From the NCBI GenBank assembly GCA_944322885.1, contig CALUQH010000007.1, forward strand, positions 1 to 44,516: a stretch of DNA of 44,516 bases, in the 5' to 3' direction. Below the pieces are notes generated by a model. It was given only the letters and a program-made list of their open reading frames with translations, was not told where the DNA came from and did no database searches. Position 1 is the first letter of the stretch. Each line of letters starts with the position of its first letter. The translations under genes and the position numbers were made by a program. Positions 24,530 through 33,530 of this stretch are shown in pieces. The stretch is from Candidatus Gastranaerophilales bacterium (GTDB lineage Bacteria; Cyanobacteriota; Vampirovibrionia; Gastranaerophilales; Gastranaerophilaceae).

Positions 24530-24996
24530 TCTGCCACCTCTCTAAAAGCACCATCGCCGGCATTACTTTGCGTAATCTGAATACCTTCCAGACCTTTCAC
24601 TTTTTCAACAGCATGCGGTACGGTAATCTTGTACTTTGCGAAGTTAAGACACTCAATATCATTGATATCATCACCTATATAAAGGAATTCATCCTTTGAA
24701 AGCTTATATTTTTCAATAATATTTTTTAAAACGTCAATTTTTATTCTGATATTCTGATGAACCTCATCAATTGCAAATTTTTTAGCAAGAATTTCTATTG
24801 CCGCATTTCCTTCTCCTGAAATTATCCCGATTTTATAACCATTCTTTTTTAAAATAGAAAAAGCCATAATATCCTTGAAATTCAGCCTTCTTGCCATCGT
24901 AAAATCATCTTTTATATAAACACAGTTATCAGTAACTACTCCGTCAAAATCAGTGATAACCATTTTTATGGTGTTAGGTAATTTTAATTTTCCCAT
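24514..24996 (-). CDS. KDO-8-phosphate phosphatase-like HAD protein
   Basis: HAD phosphatase of the KdsC/YrbI type, which hydrolyses KDO 8-phosphate in LPS core synthesis. It shows motif I DFDGVVTD (D16 and D18), motif II IISGEG, and motif IV GDDINDIE (about 108-115). At 160 residues it lacks a cap domain, as KdsC does. I start at ATG 24996; the open frame reaches 25083, but AAGGG lies about ten bases before 24996. Related family members act on sialic acid or other sugar phosphates, so the substrate is inferred. Confidence 0.82.
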   Translation of the reverse strand: MGKLKLPNTIKMVITDFDGVVTDNCVYIKDDFTMARRLNFKDIMAFSILKKNGYKIGIISGEGNAAIEILAKKFAIDEVHQNIRIKIDVLKNIIEKYKLSKDEFLYIGDDINDIECLNFAKYKITVPHAVEKVKGLEGIQITQSNAGDGAFREVADCLIG

Positions 24997-25024
24997 ATAC
25001 AAAATATCCCTTATCTGGTATAAT
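24996..25024 (+). promoter_or_regulatory. Promoter of the histidine kinase gene
   Basis: TATACA (24996-25001) and TATAAT (25019-25024) are 17 bases apart, with an extended -10 element TGG just before TATAAT. The minus-strand promoter of the KdsC-like gene probably overlaps it (TTGTTT-16-TAAAAT). Confidence 0.6.
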
Positions 25025-25051
25025 TTTAACATAAAGAGAGGGAAAAACAAA

Positions 25052-26323
25052 ATGCTCTGGTATATTTTAAATTTAAGTATCATCCTGATATTTCTGGTTC
25101 TGTTTTTAGTGGCAAGACAGACAAACAGACGCTGGTCAAAAATTAATGATTATTTAGGCATGGTTACAAATACCGTAAATTCCGTACGTTACGGAAACCT
25201 ATCGACAAAAATTGAAGAAATAAATCACCCGTCATACAAAAATGTTACAGAAAGTATTAACAGGATGGTTGAAACCCTCAATGACAGAGAAAAAATGATT
25301 GTTGAATATCAGGCAGAGCTTATGCGTCAGAATAAACTTCTTGAATCAGTCATTAATTCGCTTTCTGATGGTATCTTAATCATAAACGATAAATACAATA
25401 TCCTACGTGTAACCCCGAAAGTCGGAACATGGTTCGGACTAAAAGGACAGGAAATTGTCGGCACAAATATATTTGAATACATACAAATAAGCGATGACAC
25501 CCCGCTTGAAAGAGTAAAAAATAAAGACGTTTTTATTAAACACACCCCTACAAACAACTTCGTGATGAATGTTATAAAACTTTCGCTTGATGATGATAAA
25601 AAACGTTATGTAATCCTGATAAAAGACGTAACAAAAGAAAGAGAAATTGAAACTTTAAAAGAAGATTTTGTTGCGACTCTGACACATGACTTAAAAGTTC
25701 CGATTGTAGCAGAATCTAATATTTTAAATTTTCTTCTGAACGGCACTTTTGGAGAAATTACGGAAAAACAGGAAGTAGCCCTGCATAACATGAAAAAATC
25801 AAATGAAGAACTTGTAGAACTTGTACAGATAATTCTTGATACTTACAAAATCAAAGAAACAGGTATAAAACTTTTAAAAGAAAACATTATGCTTAATAAA
25901 TTCATCTCGGGAATTGTTGAAAGCACACAGCCTATTGCAAATAATTCCGGCATAACAATTTACTTTACACCTTCACGTGATATTAAAGTAACGGCAGACC
26001 CGCTTCAGCTTGAAAGAGTTATTAAAAACCTTATATCAAACGCAATATCACACAGCAATACAAAAGACAGAATAGATATAACAACGGGTGAAATTCCCGG
26101 TTATATAACAATTTCCATAATAGATTACGGTCAGGGAATACCCCCTGAGGAAATAAAACTTATCTTTAACAAATACTACTCTGCCGCAAAAAAATTCCGC
26201 AAAATAGGAACAGGTTTGGGGCTTTATCTTTCACAGCAAATTGTAAAATCTCACGGCGGAGAAATTATTGTTGAAAGCGAAGAAAATGTCAGAACCGAAT
26301 TTTGTATAAAACTCCCGATGTAA
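25052..26323 (+). CDS. Membrane-anchored sensor histidine kinase
   Basis: The 423-residue protein has one N-terminal membrane segment (about 3-21) and a HAMP-like linker (30-80). A PAS domain follows (about 92-195, SLSDGILIINDKYNILRV). The HisKA domain has H212 in TLTHDLKVP, and the HATPase domain has an N box near 326-331, DYGQG at 358-362 and GTGLGL at 386-391. No sensor domain outside the membrane is evident, so PAS probably senses a cytoplasmic cue. The response regulator is not adjacent. GAGGG precedes the ATG at 25052; the longer frame upstream overlaps the kdsC promoter. comF follows after 23 bases. Confidence 0.93.
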   Translation: MLWYILNLSIILIFLVLFLVARQTNRRWSKINDYLGMVTNTVNSVRYGNLSTKIEEINHPSYKNVTESINRMVETLNDREKMIVEYQAELMRQNKLLESVINSLSDGILIINDKYNILRVTPKVGTWFGLKGQEIVGTNIFEYIQISDDTPLERVKNKDVFIKHTPTNNFVMNVIKLSLDDDKKRYVILIKDVTKEREIETLKEDFVATLTHDLKVPIVAESNILNFLLNGTFGEITEKQEVALHNMKKSNEELVELVQIILDTYKIKETGIKLLKENIMLNKFISGIVESTQPIANNSGITIYFTPSRDIKVTADPLQLERVIKNLISNAISHSNTKDRIDITTGEIPGYITISIIDYGQGIPPEEIKLIFNKYYSAAKKFRKIGTGLGLYLSQQIVKSHGGEIIVESEENVRTEFCIKLPM

Positions 26324-26346
26324 AATCCTTGTAGTATAATTTTATT

Positions 26347-26994
26347 ATGTTTAAAAGCTTAATAAATCTTCTAGACTGGATATACAAAAAGAAATGCTAT
26401 TTTTGCAAAAGTTCAAAAGAAGCTGTCAGAATGTGCTCAGCCTGCTATAACACTCTTGATTATCTGCCGGTCAGAGTAAACAGAATTATTGACGGTAAAA
26501 AAGTTTACTGCGCAGGAGTTTACTCAAAAAACCTGCAAAAACTTATCAGAGGACTAAAATATCATAACCAGAAAGATTTAGCATATTACCTTGCCAAATT
26601 TATGGCAGAGTGTTTTGAAAAAATAACAGATAAAAAAGACTTTGAAGTTGTTCCCGTACCAATTTACCCTAAACGGGAGAAAAAACGAAAATACAACCAC
26701 ATGAACCTTGTTGGAGAAGAATTTTGCAGACTTACTTCAAATGAACTTAACAAAGATTTGATAATAAGAGTTAAAGATACAAAACCTCAGTACAAACTTA
26801 AACGAGCAGAAAGGATGCTAAATCTTTCAAATGCTTTTAAAGTAAACAAAGAAAATTACAAAGGAAAAACAGTTTTACTCATAGATGATATTTGTACAAC
26901 AGGCTCAACATTTGAAGAAATGATAAAAGAACTTACCGGAAACGGAATAACAGATATAGTATGTCTGGCAGCAACAACCCCGTTTGAAAATTAA
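26347..26994 (+). CDS. comF: ComF family phosphoribosyltransferase-like protein
   Basis: ComF is required for DNA uptake in transformable bacteria and acts at the cytoplasmic face. The 215-residue protein has a zinc ribbon (C17, C20, C30, C33). The PRPP-binding motif VLLIDDICTTGST lies at about 176-188. No ribosome binding site precedes the ATG, and TATAAT at 26335-26340 places a possible start right at the ATG, so it may be leaderless. Together with the type IV pilus platform nearby, it is compatible with competence, but no other com genes are visible. Confidence 0.9.
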   Translation: MFKSLINLLDWIYKKKCYFCKSSKEAVRMCSACYNTLDYLPVRVNRIIDGKKVYCAGVYSKNLQKLIRGLKYHNQKDLAYYLAKFMAECFEKITDKKDFEVVPVPIYPKREKKRKYNHMNLVGEEFCRLTSNELNKDLIIRVKDTKPQYKLKRAERMLNLSNAFKVNKENYKGKTVLLIDDICTTGSTFEEMIKELTGNGITDIVCLAATTPFEN

Positions 26995-26998
26995 TATT

Positions 26999-27313
26999 AT
27001 GATACTAAAAGAATTTTCCAAATATATACAATTAAAAACAGACGACATAATAAACAACAGGACAACTTGCACAAAACTTTTATGCGAGTGGATACAATTT
27101 GTTATAAATAAAAATCCCAAAAATCATGCTGACAAAATTGTTCACAGAGAAATAATGCTTGCCCAAAATAAATCGGGAGATTTTTTGATAGTGGGGAAAT
27201 CAGAAAGCGGAAGAACCCTTGTAAATGCTCTATATAATTACGCCCAAAGTTATGAACACTATATAATGAGCAAATGGCTGGAAGATAAAAAGCCCGACGA
27301 TTTTCAAAAATAA
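26999..27313 (+). CDS. Unknown 104-residue protein
   Basis: Not recognised. A small soluble-looking protein with a mixed N-terminal half and a short hydrophobic patch around FLIVGKSESGRTLVNALY. The ATG lies four bases after the comF stop without its own ribosome binding site, so translational coupling with comF is likely. The TTG at 26984 is an alternative start overlapping comF. Confidence 0.6.
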   Translation: MILKEFSKYIQLKTDDIINNRTTCTKLLCEWIQFVINKNPKNHADKIVHREIMLAQNKSGDFLIVGKSESGRTLVNALYNYAQSYEHYIMSKWLEDKKPDDFQK

Positions 27314-27389
27314 TTACCCTGTAGGAGAATTTTTTTTTAAGTTTTACAAAACTAAAATATCAATAACTAAAAAGAGGAGTTGATATTAT

Positions 27390-28247
27390 ATGAAAAATGC
27401 GATTTTCCAAACACCCGCCTGTAAACTAAAAGAATTAAACAATCTTTTTATTGAATTGACAGAAAAAAACTGCAATCAGCATTGCAAACACTGTTATATA
27501 GATTTTCCGCTAAGCAAAAATATAAAAGATTTTATTCCGCTTGATATCGTAAAAAATGCACTTGCTGACACAAAAAACGAAAATATTGAATGTATATACC
27601 TTACAGGGGCAGAACCAATGACACATCCCGATTTCAACTCAATCTTACGCGCCTGTCTAAAACGTTCAAATGTGTGTATTTTTACCAACGGAACTTTTAT
27701 AAACGAAAAGAAAGTCCGTTTCTTAAAACGTGTAGAAGAAGAAAGTTCTTTTGAAATTATATTTAAACTAAGTATTGATCATTACAATGAAATTAAAAAT
27801 GATGATATTAGGGGCAGAGGCTCATACAGGCAAAGTATACACGCAATAAAAAGCCTTGTTAAATATGGTTTTAATCCGATAATATGCATAACAAATTATT
27901 ATAACGAAGACAAAAAAACTCTTATCAATGAGTTTAAACAGGTTTGCCTTAAAGCGGGATTTAATGCTAAAGACAGTAACTTTACAATAAACTTGTTCTA
28001 TGACAAAAACAAACCATTTGAAGATTTTCCGGAACTGGACTGGAACAGTTTAGATTGCGAATACGGAAGGATTTTAACCGCCAAAGGGGTTTACACATGT
28101 CCGTTTCTTGCAAATGATCACAGGGGAAGGTGCGGTTCAGATTTTAAAGATTATGCCAAACATAACTCTCTTGAAACGTCATTCTGCACAACATGCATAA
28201 ACAATAAAGAAAAATTGTTCGGAATAAATTATAAATTGTTTCAATAA
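27390..28247 (+). CDS. Radical SAM protein with C-terminal Cys cluster
   Basis: Radical SAM enzymes use a 4Fe-4S cluster and SAM to make radicals. The cluster motif is CNQHCKHC (C28, C32, C35), and the SAM-binding motif is TGAEP in place of GGEP (about 72-76). Four cysteines near the C-terminus (C237, C248, C266, C269) suggest an auxiliary cluster of SPASM/twitch type. That type is common in enzymes that modify peptides or sugars. AAGAGGAG precedes the ATG. No obvious substrate peptide gene is adjacent. Confidence 0.88.
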   Translation: MKNAIFQTPACKLKELNNLFIELTEKNCNQHCKHCYIDFPLSKNIKDFIPLDIVKNALADTKNENIECIYLTGAEPMTHPDFNSILRACLKRSNVCIFTNGTFINEKKVRFLKRVEEESSFEIIFKLSIDHYNEIKNDDIRGRGSYRQSIHAIKSLVKYGFNPIICITNYYNEDKKTLINEFKQVCLKAGFNAKDSNFTINLFYDKNKPFEDFPELDWNSLDCEYGRILTAKGVYTCPFLANDHRGRCGSDFKDYAKHNSLETSFCTTCINNKEKLFGINYKLFQ

Positions 28248-28249
28248 AG

Positions 28250-28963
28250 CTATTGTGTAGCTTCCGGAGAAATACCGCCTGATGTATCCACTTTTTGAGG
28301 CGAAGGCACTTTAGCCCCGTCTGCACCGGCTTTGGCGTTACTGTCCGCAGGAGCCGCAGGAGGAATATAAGTTGAAGGATCTCTCTGGGCATATAATTTT
28401 AGCTGCATATTTATAAGCAATATTCTTTTATTTTTTTCATAAGGTAATATTTCAATTTTGGCAATTTCAAGATAGTGCTCATGTTTATATAAATCTCTTA
28501 AAAAATTCTCAAAATTACTGTAATTAGCAATCATTTCCGCGGTTATACGACATACCTGATATTTTTCAGGAACATTTTTAACGAAATTATCATCTTTCGG
28601 ATCATATTCATAAACAATTGATCGAGTTTTGATTTTATTTTCTCTGATTAGCTGTAATATTTCAGCAAATTCTTCTGATATGGCGGCTTCAGTATCCAGT
28701 CCCATATTAACAGGTTTGAAAAACAATTTTGGCAGATTTTCATTTTCAACTTTTCGTCTTTCCGAATCTGCACGCAGATTTGCCAGCTTTCTTTCAGCAT
28801 CAGCAAGAGCCGCAGATTGAGTTTTTTGCTGCTCTTGTATATCAATTATTTTTTGAACAACAGGGACAGTTTTATATATTAGAAAAATAATTGCTAGTAT
28901 TGCACCAACAAAAATCAATATGGCAATTTGAAATTTTTTAAAATATATATTATACTTTTCCAC
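28250..28963 (-). CDS. pilO: PilO-like type IV pilus assembly protein
   Basis: PilO is an inner membrane protein of the pilus alignment complex with PilM, PilN and PilP. The 237-residue protein has one N-terminal membrane segment (about 12-30) and a coiled coil (about 35-72). A ferredoxin-like domain follows, and a Pro/Ala-rich tail may take the place of a missing PilP contact. Assignment rests on architecture and position after the PilM-PilN fusion. Start is GTG with AGGA about ten bases upstream. Confidence 0.75.
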   Translation of the reverse strand: MEKYNIYFKKFQIAILIFVGAILAIIFLIYKTVPVVQKIIDIQEQQKTQSAALADAERKLANLRADSERRKVENENLPKLFFKPVNMGLDTEAAISEEFAEILQLIRENKIKTRSIVYEYDPKDDNFVKNVPEKYQVCRITAEMIANYSNFENFLRDLYKHEHYLEIAKIEILPYEKNKRILLINMQLKLYAQRDPSTYIPPAAPADSNAKAGADGAKVPSPQKVDTSGGISPEATQ

Positions 28964-28994
28964 GTTTTATATTTCCTATCTATATTATTAAATT

Positions 28995-30650
28995 TTATTT
29001 AGTAGCATTTTTATTTTGAGTATTATCCTGAGCGTTAGCAGCAGGTTGTACCAGAGCATTTACTTCTGCATCTGTCATATTGGTTATTTCAAATTCATAA
29101 TCCGTAGGCATATTAGGATCCACCGTGACGGCTTCGTCTACAGAATCAGATTTCATTTCCAATTTATGCAGTCTTAGTTTTGTATTAATTAATGAATCTT
29201 TCATGTTTTTGAAGAAAGTATATATCTCTTCTACATTATCCGACTGACCTTTTATGTCAATCTTAGCATCATCTTTTGCAGTAAAATACGTAATCCACAA
29301 ATTTTTAGGAACTGACTCTCCTAATGCAGTATATGCCATCAATTTTGATCGATTAAACCCAAGAACTTTCTTAATCTCTGCATTTGCATCAAAATCATTC
29401 AATCTGTTTTGTTCTTCCTGAATTCGTTTAATTTCGTTATTTGTCTGTTCCAGCTTAGAATTTATATCATCAAGCTGAGCCTGCTTTTGTTTCTCAAACA
29501 TCGGAACAACAATATATATTGCTAACACAGGTATCAAAAGTAATATTGATATTAATAATGATATATTTCTGGCAGCATTTGGCGAAATATCAAATTCATG
29601 CGATCCAAGTTCAACATGGAAAGGCTCATTTGGATCTTCCACACCCGAATCTGTAGATTTTGTAAGAAAATTAAATTTCACGGGCATACCGGCATTTGAA
29701 CCGACAGCTATACCAATAGCCTCTAAAGAAATTTTGTGCGCTGTATCTTCTATAACCTCAAGACTTACAGGAAGCGGATTGTCTTTTTTAAAGTCATTAT
29801 TGTCATAATAACTTATCATGGCGTCAATATTAAGCCGTTTTGAAAGCAACTCCGCACTAACCATATCTGTAGTTGATATAATATACAAATAGTTAGCAGG
29901 ATAGCTCATTAATGTAATTTGAGCGGAAGCGTTAATTGCATTGTAAATTTCATCCCCCTCAAATGATTTTATAGCAAGAGGTTCTTCATAGTATTCGACA
30001 ATATTTTTACCAACCATTGAACATATTGAATATCCGTTTTGATTGATAAGCATTAAATCCCAAGTAACATTGTCTTTCATCTGAGCTTCAGCAAGGCCCG
30101 TAAATGCCAGAGCCTTCAAAATTGAGGTCAAAGAAACTTCAACACCGGCAAGGCCTATTCCGAGTTCTGCCAAAGCATTTTTAATTTCATCAACTGCATT
30201 TTTTTGCAAAGCAGAATAAAATAACCTTCTTGAATCACCCGATTGGGAAGCAGTAGCATCACACCAGCTGACTATTGGTTCATATCTTTTAAAGATATAT
30301 GATTGCTCTACTTCAGACGTCAATGCTTCGGTTACTGCATCATCCGCAAGTAAAAGCGGGAGTTCTTTGCTTCCGAAAAGTACCATCGGCAAGTTTAAAA
30401 CAACATTAGTTTTAGGGTTAATTCTAAGTTCCGCAAAAAGATCCTCAACGCCCCTTTTAAATTCATCTATACTTGCAATCTCTCTTAATGACTCGTTATA
30501 TTCTAAGGGACGGTAAGCATAATTCTTAACCGTACGTGAATTTATATCTAATTGTATAAGTTCCAGTCCTACACTGGGGGTAACTGAAAGATAAACAACT
30601 TCCTTTCCAGCACCCAAACCTAATTGTGAAAGTATTCCGTTTAAATCCAT
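28995..30650 (-). CDS. PilM-PilN fusion protein
   Basis: The first 350 or so residues resemble PilM, an actin-like cytoplasmic protein. A membrane segment (about 362-383) and a coiled coil with a ferredoxin-like domain, as in PilN, follow. In other bacteria PilM binds the N-terminal tail of PilN; here the two appear joined in one 551-residue chain. The tail is Asn/Ala-rich. pilO starts 31 bases downstream. No pilP or pilQ follows, so the secretin lies elsewhere or is absent. The operon faces away from nadA. Confidence 0.75.
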   Translation of the reverse strand: MDLNGILSQLGLGAGKEVVYLSVTPSVGLELIQLDINSRTVKNYAYRPLEYNESLREIASIDEFKRGVEDLFAELRINPKTNVVLNLPMVLFGSKELPLLLADDAVTEALTSEVEQSYIFKRYEPIVSWCDATASQSGDSRRLFYSALQKNAVDEIKNALAELGIGLAGVEVSLTSILKALAFTGLAEAQMKDNVTWDLMLINQNGYSICSMVGKNIVEYYEEPLAIKSFEGDEIYNAINASAQITLMSYPANYLYIISTTDMVSAELLSKRLNIDAMISYYDNNDFKKDNPLPVSLEVIEDTAHKISLEAIGIAVGSNAGMPVKFNFLTKSTDSGVEDPNEPFHVELGSHEFDISPNAARNISLLISILLLIPVLAIYIVVPMFEKQKQAQLDDINSKLEQTNNEIKRIQEEQNRLNDFDANAEIKKVLGFNRSKLMAYTALGESVPKNLWITYFTAKDDAKIDIKGQSDNVEEIYTFFKNMKDSLINTKLRLHKLEMKSDSVDEAVTVDPNMPTDYEFEITNMTDAEVNALVQPAANAQDNTQNKNATK

Positions 30651-30764
30651 AATTTCTTTTTTCTTATAATTTATTTACTCTCTCGTATTTTTATTATACA
30701 ATATATTTTACAAAGTTCGTAAAATTAACATAAATTTACACTAAATGTAGGAGAATTTACCCGA

Positions 30765-31688
30765 ATGAAAGAGCTGATTGAAAAAATTAATAAATTAAAA
30801 GAAGAAAAAAAAGCAGTAATACTGGCACACTGTTACCAGAATGCGGAAATAGACGAAGTTGCTGATTTTGTAGGGGATTCTCTTTACTTAAGCCAGATGG
30901 CCGCAAAGACAAATGCAGATATAATTCTTTTTGCAGGTGTATATTTTATGGCGCAGACCGCAAAAATTCTTTGTCCAAATAAAAAAGTCCTTCTTCCCCG
31001 TCTTGAATCAGGCTGCAGAATGGCAGATATGATTTCACTAAACCAATTGAGAGAATTCAAAAGCAAAAACCCTGATATTCCGACTGTATGTTACATAAAT
31101 TCAACAGCAGAAGTTAAATCCGAATGCGACATTTGCTGCACAAGTTCTAATGCGGTAAAAATAGTTAAAAGTCTTAATGCCGAAAAAGTTTTATTTCTTC
31201 CGGATACATATTTAGGCAAATGGGTAGAAGCACAGCTCGGGAATGTAAAAGTTATTACATATCCGGGATTTTGCCCGACACATCTGCAGATTAGACCTGA
31301 AGATATTGAAAATGCCAGAAAAAAATATCCGGACGCACCGGTTTTATCGCATCCGGAATGCCATCAGTCGGTTACTGCGCTTGCGGATTATGTTGGTTCG
31401 ACAACAGGGATTATGAAATATGCAATAGAAAGCGACAAAAAACGTTTTATTATTGCAACAGAAAAAGGGGTTGTCGAAAGGCTTGAAAGAGATTATCCTG
31501 AAAAAGAGTTTATTCTTATTAAAGATAACATAATATGCCCGAATATGAAATGGCATACACTTGTTGATATTTATAATGCGCTTGAAAAAGAAGAGCATGA
31601 AATAGATGTAGATAAAGATATTGCATCAAAAGCGCTAAATTGTATAAACAGAATGCTTGATGTGTCCAAAAATGGAGCTGTGAAATAA
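30765..31688 (+). CDS. nadA: Quinolinate synthase
   Basis: NadA condenses iminoaspartate with dihydroxyacetone phosphate to quinolinate in de novo NAD synthesis and needs a 4Fe-4S cluster. Likely cluster ligands are C84 (ESGCRMAD), C170 (GFCPTH) and C258 (IICPNMKW). Histidines of AHCYQN near residue 22 and HPECHQS near 196 fit the active site. It has 307 residues. GGAG lies eleven bases before the ATG. nadB and nadC are not adjacent. The stop TAATG overlaps the start of rlmB. Confidence 0.96.
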   Translation: MKELIEKINKLKEEKKAVILAHCYQNAEIDEVADFVGDSLYLSQMAAKTNADIILFAGVYFMAQTAKILCPNKKVLLPRLESGCRMADMISLNQLREFKSKNPDIPTVCYINSTAEVKSECDICCTSSNAVKIVKSLNAEKVLFLPDTYLGKWVEAQLGNVKVITYPGFCPTHLQIRPEDIENARKKYPDAPVLSHPECHQSVTALADYVGSTTGIMKYAIESDKKRFIIATEKGVVERLERDYPEKEFILIKDNIICPNMKWHTLVDIYNALEKEEHEIDVDKDIASKALNCINRMLDVSKNGAVK

Positions 31689-32425
31689 TGGATGATATAA
31701 TTTTCGGCAAAAATTCGGTAATGGAAGCTTTAATTGCCGGCGACAGAGAAATTAACAAAATCCTTATTTCAAAAAATATCCATTCCGATAACAAACTTAA
31801 TAAAATAAAGGAACTTGCAAAAGCTAACGGGATTGTTTTTCAGTTTGTTGCAAAAGAAAAATTCCTGCCTTATACTGAATTTAACCATCAGGGTATAATC
31901 GCCCAAATATCCCCCGTAAAATATCAAGATCTTGATGAATTTTTAGAAAAACCACATGAAAATTCCTCGCTTGTAATTCTTGACGGCGTTGAAGATTCTC
32001 ACAATCTGGGAGCAATTATCAGAACATGTGTATGCGCAGGGGTTGAAGGTATAATAATACCTTCAAGACGCAATGTTCAGGTTAACGCAATCGTTGAAAA
32101 AACAAGCGCGGGAGCGATTAATCATATTCCGATTATAAAAGTAAACAGTCTGGTCAGTGCAGTCCAAAGTTTAAAAAATTCAGACTGGTGGGTAGTTGCA
32201 ACTGACGCCTCAGCAAAAGATAATTATTATGATATAAACTATAATGATATGAATTTTGCAGTCATTATGGGCGCAGAACATGCAGGAGTTTCAAAATCAC
32301 TTCTAAAACTTGCGGACTTTACGGTCAAAATTCCCATGCTAAAAGATTTTAACTCCCTTAATGTGTCAAATGCCCTGAGCGCAATAATTTTTGAGACAGT
32401 AAGACAGAAACTTACAAAAAAATAA
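31688..32425 (+). CDS. rlmB: 23S rRNA 2'-O-methyltransferase, RlmB/TrmH family
   Basis: SPOUT-class methyltransferase; RlmB methylates G2251 of the P loop in 23S rRNA. The 245-residue protein has the N-terminal substrate-binding domain (FGKNSVMEAL) and the knot motifs LDGVEDSHNLGAIIRTC (about 97-113). It also has MGAEHAGVSKSLL and IPMLKDFNSLNVSNALSAI towards the end. The start ATG overlaps the nadA stop by one base, so the pair is coupled. TrmH-family members with other targets are the alternative. Confidence 0.93.
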   Translation: MDDIIFGKNSVMEALIAGDREINKILISKNIHSDNKLNKIKELAKANGIVFQFVAKEKFLPYTEFNHQGIIAQISPVKYQDLDEFLEKPHENSSLVILDGVEDSHNLGAIIRTCVCAGVEGIIIPSRRNVQVNAIVEKTSAGAINHIPIIKVNSLVSAVQSLKNSDWWVVATDASAKDNYYDINYNDMNFAVIMGAEHAGVSKSLLKLADFTVKIPMLKDFNSLNVSNALSAIIFETVRQKLTKK

Positions 32426-32445
32426 AATATAGTCCAAATATTTGA

Positions 32446-32474
32446 TTGCAAAATTTTATTATAATCTGTATTAT
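32446..32474 (+). promoter_or_regulatory. Promoter of the sigma factor gene
   Basis: TTGCAA (32446-32451) and TATTAT (32469-32474) are separated by 17 bases in the gap after rlmB. A start near 32481 gives a short leader ending in GAGAGAGA before the ATG at 32500. Confidence 0.55.
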
Positions 32475-32499
32475 AAGATTAAGAGAGAGAATTTGCAAA

Positions 32500-33501
32500 A
32501 TGAAAAAAGAATTAGAAAAATACGGACTTTTAACCGAAGATATATCTGATGAAAATGTTGATTTTCACTCAATAGAAATTCCCGATGAAGATGAAGATGT
32601 ACTTGAATCAGTTGAAGATCCAAAGGTTCAAGAAAATCTTTCTAGCGTAAGCTCAGATGACAGTGTTCGGATTTATTTACAGCAAATAGGAAAAATTCCG
32701 CTTTTATCATCTGAACAGGAACTCGATCTTGCTAAAAAAATATATGAAGAACATGATGAATTTTCAAAAAATCTTCTTGTTAACGCTAACTTAAGACTTG
32801 TTGTAAGTATTGCAAAAAAGTATATAGGCAGAGGACTGTCTTTTCTTGATTTAATTCAGGAAGGGAATATGGGCTTGATGAAGGCTGCCGGAAGATTTGA
32901 TTATACAAAAGGCTACAAATTTTCAACCTATGCAACATGGTGGATTCAACAGTCAATTACACGCGCAATTGCTGATAAAGCACGAATCATCAGACTTCCT
33001 ATCCACATGATAGAGTCACTCGGAAAAATCCGCCGTGCAACAATAGATTTGACAACAGAACTCGGTCATTCTCCGACAAAACAGGAAATTGCTTACAGGC
33101 TTGGAGTTCCCGTAAATAAATTAACCCAGATTATTAAATCTGCGCAATCAACAATTAGTATGGAAACTCCGGCAAATTCTTCGGAGGATTCTTCCAAAAT
33201 CGCGGATTTTATTGTTGATGAGGACTCTATAACTCCTGACAGCAGGGTTTCTCAGGAAAATTTGTTTGAAGATATAAGAAAAATGCTTAATCAGTTAAGC
33301 CCTAAAGAACGGGATGTTCTGATATTACGTTACGGGCTTGATAACAACGGGACGAAAAAGACGTTAGATGAAATCGGCTCGCAATACGGAGTATCAAGAG
33401 AACGTATAAGACAAATCGAAAACCGTGCAATTGCAAAACTCAAAAAACTTTGCAAAAACAAGAAACTTGCAGTCGGTTTGAAAAACTATTTTGGAGAATA
33501 A
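32500..33501 (+). CDS. Sigma-70 family RNA polymerase sigma factor
   Basis: The 333-residue protein has a short acidic N-terminus without region 1.1 and region 1.2 (about 53-85, [17 protein letters not shown]). Region 2 contains [19 protein letters not shown] (about 144-162), followed by region 3. Region 4.2 has [20 protein letters not shown]. It is a group 1 or group 2 factor; the lack of region 1.1 suits primary factors of the cyanobacterial lineage as well as group 2. I start at 32500, not at the upstream ATG at 32446, which lies in the promoter. Confidence 0.93.
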   Translation: MKKELEKYGLLTEDISDENVDFHSIEIPDEDEDVLESVEDPKVQENLSSVSSDDSVRIYLQQIGKIPLLSSEQELDLAKKIYEEHDEFSKNLLVNANLRLVVSIAKKYIGRGLSFLDLIQEGNMGLMKAAGRFDYTKGYKFSTYATWWIQQSITRAIADKARIIRLPIHMIESLGKIRRATIDLTTELGHSPTKQEIAYRLGVPVNKLTQIIKSAQSTISMETPANSSEDSSKIADFIVDEDSITPDSRVSQENLFEDIRKMLNQLSPKERDVLILRYGLDNNGTKKTLDEIGSQYGVSRERIRQIENRAIAKLKKLCKNKKLAVGLKNYFGE

Positions 33502-33528
33502 AAAAGGAGATTATCTAATCTCCTTTTT
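33502..33528. terminator. Bidirectional terminator between sigma gene and prepilin gene
   Basis: AAAAAGGAGATTA pairs with TAATCTCCTTTTT around TC, flanked by A and T runs on both sides. It ends both convergent genes. Confidence 0.85.
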
Positions 33529-33530
33529 TA

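Noticed and set aside
27331-27339. T9 run before the radical SAM gene
   Set aside because: It lies in a spacer, not in a reading frame, and T-runs are common in AT-rich DNA.
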